Source: Multifurca ochricompacta (Eukaryota > Basidiomycota > Agaricomycetes > Russulales > Russulaceae). Taken from it: a stretch of DNA of 64,000 nucleotides. Each line of letters begins with the position of its first letter. Position 1 is the stretch's first letter. Below are positions 54,175 through 64,000 of the stretch, in pieces. The translations under genes and the position numbers were made by a program. The stretch is from assembly GCA_022496185.1 (NCBI GenBank), contig WTXG01000049.1, positions 1-64,000 on the forward strand. The letters run 5' to 3'. The notes under the pieces were generated by a model. That model saw only the letters and a program-made list of their open reading frames with translations. It was not told the origin of the DNA and ran no database searches.

Positions 54175-57100
54175 ATGTCTTCGGCTCCTCCCTCACAAAT
54201 TCTCACAACTGCCTCCTCTTCTCGTCTCAAGCCCATCCTAGAGACCTCCCTGGATGAGTATCTTACAAAAACAGGCATAAATCTGTCCGAACGCCAGCTT
54301 CTCAAAAAGCTGAAAGGATGTGACACCGCAGATGCCGTGATCGACGTACTTCAAGGAGGAAAATCCCGGTTTTACAATTTCCGGAAAGGCCGTCGTAAGA
54401 TGCAGCTCCTAAGGGGACTTAAACCAACCATGAATATACTCCTCGCCCTCACGAAATGCGCACCACTCGTCCACTGCATTGGTTCAGTGAGTCCTAATCG
54501 GTGTGGCCCATTCATTATGAGCGGCTTACAATATGGTTTTTTTCAGGTGTTTCCACCCGCACAGGCCATATTTTCTGCTATTGATGTCCTTCTCTCTGTC
54601 CGTATCCCTCTCCCTTGCTCCCAACTAGTTATCTCACCTTCATTCCAAGGCATCAAAGAAGCTCAGTGATAATTACGATTCTCTACTCAACCTATTTGAA
54701 TCCATGCAACGCTTTCTCATCCGCCTCAAGATTTACACTTCCCCTGAGACCCCCTTTACCGAGTCCATGGTCGAGATCCTCGTCAAGACGATGGCGGAAC
54801 TGCTCACCATCCTCGCTCTCGCGACAAAACAGATTCAACAAGGGCGATTCAGTGAGTGAACTACCGTTTTAATGTTCCCGCGATTAAATATTTGTCAGGG
54901 ACATACGGACGGATGGTGATGGGGGATAATGAGGTCCAGGACGCCCTTCAGAGATTGGACAAATTGACCCAGGAAGAGTCTCTCGTTGTGGCGGCGCACA
55001 CGTTTGGTAATGTGAACAAGATGATGTGTTCGTTATCCCTTTCGTAGTAACATTATAGACAAGGCAGCTAAGACATTCTTTTCAGATGATCAGATGAACA
55101 AGGACATTCGGACATGGCTGTCACCTCCTGACCCATCTACAAATCACAACATTGCGCGGAAACTATACCATGAGGGAACTGCCAAGTGGTTCGTTGAAGG
55201 CGAAACATTCAAGGAATGGAAATCGGAGGGATCGCTTCTATGGTTAAATGGAAATGGTAGGGTGACTGCGTTATCTGGGTGCTTCTTCTTGCTGACGGTC
55301 TTTTCTTGAAAGCGGGATCTGGCAAGAGCATCCTTTGGTACGTTCGCCTAGCATTATAGGGTATCATAAACACTCACCTGAATGGTCAGTTCCACCATCG
55401 TTGAGGATGTCCGGCGTCTATGTAATGGTGGATCTGACTGCTTTGCGTACTTTTATTGCGACTTTCGAGACAAGGAAAAGCAAAATATCCGAGGGCTACT
55501 ATCTTCTCTCTTGGTGCAGCTCTGTTCCCAGTCAGATGCCTACCGTGTTATTGTCTCTGAATTGTACTCGAAACATGGCAATGGTCGGGAGCAGCCGGAC
55601 GAGAACCTTCTTGCGGGATGTTTGAAGACCATGCTTTTAACCCCTGTTCAGGACACAATGTACATCATCATTGATGCCCTTGACGAATATCCTCTCTCTG
55701 GAATGCCGTCTAAACGTGAAGAAGTATTGGACCTTATCAAAGACCTTGTCGACCTCCGCCTCGCAAATTTAAGGATCTGCGTCACTAGCCGCCCCGAACC
55801 AGATATTCAGAAGGCTTTTACAAAGCTGGCGCATTGTCCTGTATCCCTTCATGCAGAAAGCGGACAAAAGTGGGACATCCGCGAATATATCTACTCAACC
55901 GTTAACACGGACCCCATGATGAGTGAGTGGGAGGTGGAGAGAAAGAAACTCGTGATAGATACGCTCTCGGAAAGGGCGAACGGAATGTAAGTTTCAAACC
56001 AAAACGAATATTTATTTCGTGATCATTATTCATGTCGTGGTGTAGGTTCAGATGGGTTTTCTGCCAACTGGAGACACTGCGTCGTTGTCTACCAAGGAAC
56101 TTCCATTCGACGCTCGAATCACTCCCAAAAACACTGGATGAAACATATGAGGCCACGCTACAGAGGATCGAAGATAATGACTGGAAATTTGCTCATCGCC
56201 TATTCCAATGCCTTGCGTTCTCTGCTCGTCCACTCCGAGTCGAGGAGGTTGCGACGATACTTGAATTCGATTTCGATGCTGGCAATATGCCAAGGCATGA
56301 CGTAACTTGGCGAAACCCGGACTCTGACGGAGCTGTACTTTCCACATGCTCCAGCTTGGTTGTCATTGTCAATCACATTGATGACGAAGAGGAAGAGGAA
56401 GAGGAAGAGAGTCGTGTCGTACAGTTTGCGCACTTCTCTGTGCGGGAATTCCTGACCTCAGACCGGCTGGCGAGATCGACGGAAAAGCGCTACCATGTTC
56501 TCCCCAAAGAATCGCATAGAATGCTTGCGCAGACATGCCTGAGCACGCTGCTCCAATTCGACAAGACCACGGACACCGATACTATCGAGAATTTCCCGTT
56601 GTCTCGATACGCAGCAAGATACTGGGTCGGTCACGCACGATTCGAGGATGTCTCCTTGGATGTACGAGATGGAATGGAAACGTTGTTTGACCCAGACAAG
56701 ACCCATTTCATAGCTTGGATTGGAATATGTGACCTGGAAAAGCCCTGGATGGAGGGCACAAAAGGCACTTCGATACACCCGATATACTACGCGGCTCTCT
56801 GCGGCTTCCCTGGGCTGGTGGAATATCTGGGGATTAAACAACCTGGGAGTGTGAATTCTCGAGGTGGCAAATATGATACACCGTTACAAGCGGCATGCGT
56901 AATAGGCCAGACGGAGGTCGTCAAATGGCTGGTAGGCCATGGCGCCGATGTCAATGCAGAGGGCGGCCATTATGGATATTCTCTGCAGGCAGCGGTATCC
57001 AATAGACATTTGGAGATCATGAAATTGCTGCTAGACCATGGCGCCGATGTCAATGCCATGGGCGGCTATTATGGATATGCTCTGCGGGCAGTGGCAGACA

Positions 57101-58149
57101 ATGGGGATTTGGAGATCATGAAATCGCTGCTAGACAATGGCGCTGATGTCAATGCAATGGGCGGCTATTATAGATATGCTCTGCAGGCAGCGGCATTCAA
57201 TGGACATTTGGAGATGGTGAAATGGCTGCTAGACCATGGCGCTGATGTCAATGCGAAGGGCAGCGATTATGGATATGCTCTGTACGTGGCGGCATCCAAT
57301 GGCCATTTGAACATCGTGAAATCGCTGCTAGACCATGGCGCTGATGTCAATGCGAAGAGCGGCGGTTATGGATATCCTCTGCACACAGCGGCACGCAATG
57401 GACATTTGGAGATCGTGAAATTGCTGCTAGGCCATGGCGCTGATATCAATGCAGAAGGTGGCCATTATGAATATGCTCTGTGGGAAGTGGCAGACAATGG
57501 GGATTTGGAGATCATGAAATTGCTGCTAGACCATGGCGCTGATGTCAATGCAATGTGCGACTATTATGGATATGCTCTGCACGCAGTGGCATTCAATGGA
57601 CATTTGGAGATGATGAAATGTCTGCTAGACCATGGCGCTGATGTTAATGTGAAGAGCGGCTGTTATGGATATGCTCTGCACGCAGCGGCATTCAAAGGAC
57701 ATCTGGAGATTGTGAAATCGCTGCTAGACCATGGCGCTGATGTCAATGCGGAGGGCGGCCGTTATGGATATGCCCTGCACGCAGCATCATTCAATGGAAA
57801 TTTGGAGATGGTGAAATGGCTACTAGACCATGGCGCTGAAGTCAATGCAGAGGGCGGCCGTTATGGATATGCTCTGCAGGCAGCGGCATTATATGGAGAT
57901 TTGAAGATGGTGAAATGGCTGCTAGACCATGGCGCCGATGTCAATGCGAAGGGCGGCGATTATGGATATGCTCTGCACGCAGCGGCTTTCGATGGACATC
58001 TGGAGATGGTGAAATGGCTAGTAGACCATCGAGCTGATATCAATGCGAAGGGCGGCCATTATGTATATGCTCTGCGGGCAGCGACATCCAATGGACGTGT
58101 GGAGATCGAGAAATGGTTGATCGAGCACGGTGCAAGGATCAATGTGTAG
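54175..58149 (+). CDS. NLR2: Goodbye-NACHT-ankyrin STAND protein
   Basis: This NLR paralogue has the same eight-exon structure as NLR1. Introns lie at 54487-54546, 54598-54649, 54852-54898, 55028-55085, 55257-55312, 55338-55389 and 55987-56045, all with GT and AG borders. The exons sum to 3591 nt (1196 codons plus stop) without a frame break. The Goodbye-like N-terminus (about 1-270) is followed by NACHT with GSGKS (about 290) and IIIDALDE (about 389), then an acidic EEEEEE insert (about 56385-56410) absent from NLR1. About 13 ankyrin repeats (from about residue 752) are visibly diverged from each other ([32 protein letters not shown]), unlike the array of NLR1. The C-terminus is [10 protein letters not shown]. 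Expression and ligand are unknown. Confidence 0.93.
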
Positions 58150-58717
58150 AGCTACAAATATGGAACCGTTTTCGGCGTGGCTCCTTTTCAATGGTATTCT
58201 GAAAGTCAAGGGGACTGCTTTATATGTATGTATGAAGGACAGCATTTAGCTAGGTTATCAGCATCTAAGCTGTTGTGAGGATAGCTCGGGCGTTAGCCAT
58301 GAAGCCTCCGGGTCAAAGCCTATGCTCTTGTTTGAAAACTTTGTTTCATTAAACAAGAATTGTGGAAAGAGGCATGGCGCAGGCTTATACTTATATACTA
58401 CAGTACTACTAACTATCTCACCTTATTGGTTTTGAGAGGCTTAGATGCAGCCGATAATGTGATAGCAACTTTTTTATCTATAGCAGCAGCTATACAGTGG
58501 CTTATTATTAATTAATAATGTGATTTGATAGATATATGTGTTATCTAAGCGTAATCACAATTTATGTCGGACCACCATGCCGTATCTTGTGACACGTGAC
58601 ACGGTGCAGCGTCGCTTAGCACTTACTTCATTATTCAGGCCATTTGCCTGTTCTTTCTGCACGTCCTGTCTCGCTCAGTCTTATCCTCTTTTATCCAAAC
58701 TCCTGCCCTCATGCACA
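58150..58717. other. NLR2 3' flank and intergenic
   Basis: Contains the NLR 3' block (gttgtgaggatagctcgggc, then tatgctcttgttt) at 58270-58350. No gene is seen beyond it. Confidence 0.45.
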
Positions 58718-59301
58718 CTAGTCTTCCCGTATATAAAGGTACATACAATCATTGTGTTGTAGTAGTAGGACCAGACAAGATAACCAAATCAACGAGGGTT
58801 TGGTCCCATTTTCTCATTCTCTTTCGCCTCTCTACATGAAAAAGGACTATCAATGAACGCCAATCATAAGCTAGCATTTTTATAAGGTACTTCATTTTCT
58901 CACGTCCCCTTAGGAGCTCCCTCTCAAGGTTCTCAAACATCTCTCTCCATTCCTTTCTTCCTCTTGGGAACGTCCTCTGCCTCGAACTCACCACTGAACG
59001 GATCCAATCCGCAGTGAGTGCGAGGCTAAGTGTATTCCCGAATGGAGAGAGACAGGGGAGATGAGATATAAGAGTAAAGGAGGGAACCCCGAGATAACTA
59101 AGACTTTGAAGTTGAGGGTATGTCATGCTTGTACTTGTAAGTATGCTGCTTGCTGGTTCCATTTGACCTGATGCTGTACGTTGTCAAGAAGTTGCTTAGC
59201 ACTCAAAGAGAAGGAGAAAGCGAGACAGAGAGAGAATGACTGTTTGATCCCCTTTGCTTCTGTTGGCTGACCCTACTTTATATACTTGTAGAGAGACCTA
59301 G
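58718..59301. mobile_element. Fold-back element, full copy
   Basis: The left part (gtatataaaggtacataca) is mirrored at the right (tatatacttgtagagagacctag), with a CT-rich and GA-rich centre and mirrored cctctgcctcgaactcacc / gtgagtgcgaggc strings near 58975-59025. It matches the element at 2108-2783 over most of its length. Confidence 0.65.
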
Positions 59302-59862
59302 TTGAAGGAGTGTTGTGAAGCAGCAGGGGATGATGGATTTAGAAGAAAGAGGGCGAAGCCGCGTGAGGCGAGATGAAAGAGGATGAAACCAAGGGAATGC
59401 CAGGACGCGCACAATACTGTTAAATCCCTCGTGTCATGTATCAGTCTCACTTATACCATATATCATAGTCTGTCCGGGACTTAAAGTCAAATTGCTAGGA
59501 ATTGTATTGTCAAGACTTGTGATGAAAGAGAGAGAAAACAGGGTCCAGCCAGCCTGAGGCTTCGCGTCCGACGCCCAAGTCATTCTTACATTGTTGGGAT
59601 GAAGATGCGAGCCAAAGTTTGTGATGAAGATAGGACTTGCAATACACTTATGTCCCCGGATCAGGAGGATCGGAAGAATAACGATCATCTTCTCAGAATA
59701 ATAAAACCGGGACTTAAATAAATGAGAGGCCGGACCTCTTTCACTTTCGTGACTAGGGCATTCATTGGGGTGTCCTTCAGATCATACAAAAGCAAGGGGA
59801 TATAACATAACCAGGCACGATTTTGTTTTCTTGATCACTCAGGTACTGTATGTGACCCCACC
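59302..59862. other. Intergenic, NLR 3' relic
   Basis: 59400-59600 matches 10401-10620 in an ordered way and may be a relic of an NLR 3' end on the minus strand. No gene is recognised. Confidence 0.4.
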
Positions 59863-62685
59863 TCAAGTCAGTTTACCTGGGAAACGACAACCATTAGAAG
59901 CGCCGGCACTTACCAGGCGGATAATCCAACTCTTTTTCATCCAAATACCACGCAACTGCAAAAAGTAGTCGTGTCATTTAAAAGAACACAGAAAAGAAAA
60001 GAAAAAAAAAAGAAAAAACTGACGATCTCCCTGTCCAACCTTTTCATTGTACGTCTGCCCATCTCCTAACCAAGCCAGTCGATTCTTTGGACCATCAAGA
60101 TACTCATACTCGTAGTCCTCCCATCGTGGGTGGGTGAGCGTGCGTGCGGCATGAAGGCACGAACCTTGAAAGTTCGGGAACGTTATCAACCACTACAACC
60201 ACTGAGAGTCAATGGGTTACTTACCTGGCCATAGGGCGATTACGCGACCTTCAGCGTTCTTGTACCATGAACGACAAGGATCCGTATAGACCGTCTGCCA
60301 AAACAAAACAAAAGAGACAAAAACAAACGCGTCGCGTGGTTCATATATCAGCTCCCCACCATAAAAAGAAATAGCCCATGTGAGCTGCAGTAACGTTACC
60401 TTCGGGAAGAATGCCTATACGAAATAACGAAATATAAACCCGATAGTCACACGAACCGAGAGAGAAAAAAAAAAAGCTTCCGAATTGGAAACAAAACGTT
60501 CACTCACCTCCATATAAGCCCTCCAATCATCTACCGCGACTCGTTTAACCTCAATACTCTTCAACCTCTCACGCTGCAACTTCAAACCCACACTGACCGC
60601 ATACTCGACCTGACATTCAAATATAGCAAGTAAAGAACCCGAATTCACAGCCGAGTTGGGTCCACCTCCAAAAAATAAATTCGGGAAACCATCCACAGCA
60701 ACGGAGAGGTAAGCTTCCGCGCCTTTAGTCGCGGCCCAACGTGCGTTGAGAGCTAGACCATCCCTTCCGAGGACGGGGAATGGGAAACGATAGGAGACGT
60801 CGAATCCGGTCGCGCAGATGAGCACGTCGAGGTGTTCAGCACTTCCGTCTTCGAGCTCGATGCCTGTAGGTGTGACGCGTGCGATTGGTGTCGTCTGAAG
60901 TGTCGTCTGTGGGAGGGAAAAAAATAACAGACAAGATGTCAATGTTGTATATGTGGCAAGTGCACATTGGTCGCCCCCCCGCCCCTTACATTTTCGGTGC
61001 ATAGAGCTTCCAAGTAGCCGGGACCGGGTGTAAGTCGACGACAGCAGACAGCGAATTGTGGAACGACTGGGAGTGAGCCGTCAATCCACTTGAGCGCTGA
61101 AGAGACAGTTTAGAAACACATAGAAAAAAAAATTACTTTTTTCTAAGAGATCTGGACGTGCAGCCAGTCGTCTCTTCATTTCTCCCTTGAATAATTCTCC
61201 AACCAGTTTCTGCAAGCCCGAACCTCGGATAGTGGTCTGGGCAACTGACTAGAGCGAGAGACATTGCACTTTCAGAGGGGTGATCGTCACCCAAGATAAC
61301 ATAGATAAAAACGCACATTAAGATCTGCTTCAATCTTGTGCCTAAACTCTTTATAATATTTCTCGTCCCTAAATGCCTCGCGGTCTTTCTCTGAATATAA
61401 ATCTTTGGTGGTTAGAGACGTCAGTGTGAGACTGTGAAATCTCTATCCATGTGCGTGAAGGGGATCATACAATCGTTGCTTCCTGGTTCACGACCGGCGA
61501 GTTCGAGCATGGTGAGAACGGAAAATGGCTCTCCGATCCACGTCTTTGAGCGGGCATAGTTTACGATCGACTTGACCTTGGGCTGAAGCGCAGTGACAAG
61601 TTGAATTCCGGAAGAACCCTTAAAAGGACAAGACCCCAGTCAGATGATACAAAAGAGTGCGTTGGGGGGGAGGGGGGGGGGGAAGGAAGAACTTAGCAAG
61701 CTACCAGTCACGCACGTTTCCAATGATACCGACGGCCTTATCTCCCCAATCCTTCACACCTTCTTCCCATCCACCCTCTTCAGTGACATCCCACTGCGCA
61801 CTATGAAGTACGCGTCCACGAAAATCACCAAGACCTGGAATGTCAGGCCATGACCAACGATGGAGGATACCAACACCCAGGAAAAGTAAATCCGCCGTGT
61901 CCTCGATCTCCGCCGCATCACGATCTCCATCATCACGTCGGATCTTAAGGTTCCATTTGCCAGTCACCTCATCCCATGAAGCCTGCGTGAGCTCATGTTG
62001 AAGTTTTATGTGACGCATGAGCTTGTACTTTTCAACCACTCGGTTGAGGTAAGCGAGGATCTCGGGCCCGGAGGCATAGAATCCGGACCAGTCTACCTAC
62101 CACCCTCCAAAGATTCGCGTCAGTTTTGAAAATACCAAAAGGGGTGGATTTGGGGGAGAGGGGGGGCGAGTCTTCTGGCCCGCTTCTGAGAAAGTGACGC
62201 ACATTGGTCTCGAAGCTATATTGGTACTGGATTGATGCGCGAACGAAGATCAGGTTATGTTATCCAGCGCTTGAGAGCGAGAGGACAGAGGAAGGAAGGA
62301 TCTTACACTATGGGAGGGTATATCACATGCAAGTCCCTATTTTTTCCACGTCCGTTGAGGATTGAACTGAAGACTGATGATGGATGGGAAGATGATGAAC
62401 TCTTACAGGGTATTTGTTAACGAACCAAGTACCGCCGATCCCCTTCTCCTTTTCATAAACTGTCAACTCGATATTTGGCACCTTCTGCGCAAAGCTATTA
62501 AGGAGAGTAATGGAAACTTGGTGAGAAACTATAAGATAACAAAAAAAGAATGTTTCGGACCGAATGGCTGCGAGGATGCCACAAAATCCAGCGCCGATGC
62601 ATACAACTTTGATAGGGCGATACTCATCAACGGCAAACTGACCGAGTTGAAAGTTCTCAGAGGTGTTCTCACGAGAAGAGGCCAT
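59863..62685 (-). CDS. FMO/Baeyer-Villiger-type monooxygenase, intact copy C
   Basis: This is a predicted FAD- and NADPH-dependent monooxygenase that would oxygenate a small organic substrate; the substrate is unknown. From the ATG at 62685: VVCIGAGFCGIL (GxGxxG, FAD), YEKEKGIGGTWFVNKYP, CDIPSHSYQYSFE, SGPEILAYLNRVVEKY, and the fingerprint FRGRVLHSAQWD. The second Rossmann motif IIG...GSSGIQ is split by an intron, then come CRRLTPGPGYLEAL, CATGFDVSYRFPFP and TVYTDPCRSWY...LWPGSCLHA. It closes with WYLDEKELDYPP and a TGA at 59863-59865. About 13-14 exons with short introns are needed; for example exon 1 is 62685-62561 and exon 2 is 62494-62407. I found no frame break. The last exon is the least certain. 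Copies A and B are truncated versions. Confidence 0.8.
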
Positions 62686-63176
62686 GCTGATAAGAAGAAA
62701 CGGGTCAGGACCAAGTATTTAAATTACGATTGCTCTCACTGCGAGCTTTATATTAAAGGGCATGGGTTATATATAAAGAACCTTGGCGATAAGGGTAAAT
62801 GATTCTACCCTGACCGAGCCCTAAATAATCCGCGGTTGTGGTGGAGGCACGATCAGGAACGGAGAGAAGCATGTGGCCCCCATCCCTCGCTCGGTATTAA
62901 TAGGCGGAGCGGACCTCCTACATAACAAGGATGCCGCATAACGGCCCCGCGGAGGCCACCTTTTGTATATAAGTGAAGGTTGTGGAACGAACAGATGGGA
63001 GTGAGGTTGAAATAACTTGAGGGGGGAGGGGGGGGCGTGTGTGAGTGTGTGTGTGAGTATGTGAGTGTGTGAGTATGTGCGTGTGAGGGGAGGGTGAGCT
63101 TGAGGCAACCAACCCCGACCTGCCTTAGTTACAATCTCCTTCATTTCGTCCTTCAACTTCTCTCCTCTTTTAACTC
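62686..63176. other. Intergenic between FMO and the Sel1 gene
   Basis: It contains the divergent promoters of the two genes. A TG-rich simple repeat (about 63038-63088, gtgtgtgag-type) lies upstream of the Sel1 gene. No gene is seen. Confidence 0.5.
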
Positions 63177-64000
63177 ATGTACGAATCTTATTCACGTCCA
63201 AACTCTGCCAATTTCAATGATTTATACCCTGGCCCTGGGCGAACAAGGACAGGAGATTTACCTTCACCTCCGGATCCTTCCCAATTCGATACTACTCGTC
63301 CTCAAAGACAACCCAGACCATCCTCTCAACATCCTTCACAACACCCCTCACCTCAACTAAATCCACAATATGATCCAGATGATGATGACGATGATCCTAT
63401 TCCACCCCTCGAAACTCGCCCTACCCGACTTTCTCGCCCCTCATCCCAATTTCAACCTCAATTGCCACAACAACAACAACAACAACACCAACAATCACAG
63501 CAGCATCAATATTCTCCTCAAATGCAACCACAATATATTGACGACGATGGTACACCGTCACCAGAGGCCGATGATTTCTACCAGAGTGACCAGCCACCGT
63601 ATAAACCCGCATCAGGTCCTCCTCGTTCCATCACCAACCAGTCCGTCCGTGCATATTCTCCACCCCCAGGTCCGATCCTCGATCACTCTCACTTACGACC
63701 CGGAAAGCAAGCGGCCCTTTTATCTCACGAGAGAACCCTGGAACTCTACCGAGCGAATGCCAAAAAAACACAGGACCCGGATATTCAGTTCGAATTTGCC
63801 GTCTTTATGGTCGATGCTTCCAAGACGCTTCCTATTCCCGAAATCACACCAGGAAACGTGATGGAGGTCGAAAAGGCCATCGAAAAACGTGAAGAACTCA
63901 TAAAGGAGGCTACATCACTCCTCAAGCGTAATGCTGACCGCGGACACATGCCCTCTCAATACTTCCTCGCCGATTGTTATGCCAACGGTATTGGAACGCA
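63177..64000 (+). CDS. Skt5/Chs4-like Sel1-repeat protein (5' part)
   Basis: The ATG at 63177 follows an in-frame TAA at 63171. The frame is open for 274 codons to the window edge, so the gene is partial. The N-terminus is low-complexity: Pro/Gln-rich with an Asp run (about residue 66-71) and a Gln run from CAA codons (about 63462-63478). A conserved-looking stretch (YRANAKKTQDPDIQFEFAVF, then EEATSLLKRNADRGHMPSQY) leads into a Sel1 repeat (FLADCYANGIG). In fungi this architecture is that of Skt5/Chs4, activators of chitin synthase. The role here is inferred from the family. No intron is seen so far. Confidence 0.8.
   Translation, partial: MYESYSRPNSANFNDLYPGPGRTRTGDLPSPPDPSQFDTTRPQRQPRPSSQHPSQHPSPQLNPQYDPDDDDDDPIPPLETRPTRLSRPSSQFQPQLPQQQQQQHQQSQQHQYSPQMQPQYIDDDGTPSPEADDFYQSDQPPYKPASGPPRSITNQSVRAYSPPPGPILDHSHLRPGKQAALLSHERTLELYRANAKKTQDPDIQFEFAVFMVDASKTLPIPEITPGNVMEVEKAIEKREELIKEATSLLKRNADRGHMPSQYFLADCYANGIGT

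Noticed and set aside
63362..63861. Alternate-frame ORF over the Sel1 gene
   Set aside because: It is a shadow of the open frame starting at 63177, which has better composition and a Sel1 repeat.
1..64000. tRNA, rRNA and other structured RNA genes
   Set aside because: None was recognised by eye. A tRNA scan would settle it, and a positive hit would overturn this.

Overview
The window looks like a transposon-rich stretch of a filamentous basidiomycete genome, most likely Agaricomycetes. The signs are short (about 47-60 nt) spliceosomal introns with GT/AG borders, NACHT-ankyrin proteins with a Goodbye-like N-terminus (a typical Agaricomycete STAND architecture), a chromodomain Ty3/gypsy element, Ty1/copia elements, a Tad-like LINE, and a Skt5/Chs4-like Sel1-repeat gene. 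No prokaryotic genes, tRNA, rRNA or CRISPR array was seen. The species cannot be told from the sequence.

Region 1 (1-31.3 kb) is almost entirely nested mobile DNA. A Mutator-like terminal-inverted-repeat (TIR) element (42-2081, 9-bp target duplication) carries a 664-bp solo LTR. A fold-back element (2108-2783) follows. A nearly complete gypsy element lies at 2906-10395 (587-bp LTRs, target duplication CAGGC) with gag, pol (two in-frame TGA codons) and an unusual third ORF with four Cys/His knuckles. Then comes a decayed copia relic (about 11.3-14.1 kb) with a large inverted repeat around its gag. A hAT-type MITE (14098-14598) sits at the end of that relic. A full-length LINE (14609-31265) is inserted at the edge of the MITE. 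The LINE is itself split by a young copia element (17728-24258, target duplication AGCCA) and by a TIR element (26150-28518) that carries a second, truncated LINE copy.

Region 2 (31.8-62.7 kb) is an amplified host-gene neighbourhood. Its apparent unit is a NACHT-less NLR fragment (-), a broken membrane-protein gene (+), an FMO/Baeyer-Villiger-type monooxygenase (-) and a Goodbye-NACHT-ankyrin NLR (+). Unit 1 spans about 31.86-45.2 kb and ends in NLR1, which has 27 almost identical ankyrin repeats. Unit 2 spans about 47.4-58.15 kb and ends in NLR2, which has about 13 diverged repeats and an intact reading frame. A third, apparently intact monooxygenase (59863-62685, -) has no following NLR in the window. 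MITEs, fold-back elements and LINE fragments fill the gaps.

Region 3 (62.7 kb to the end) holds the start of a Skt5/Chs4-like Sel1-repeat gene (63177 onward), cut by the window edge.

Reading-frame breaks are concentrated in repeated DNA (LINE, copia, ankyrin array). The single-copy-like NLR2 and the third monooxygenase read cleanly, so part of the apparent decay may be consensus sequencing error. CpG-to-TpG changes in the gypsy element and transition-rich differences in the inverted repeat point instead to real deamination-type mutation.
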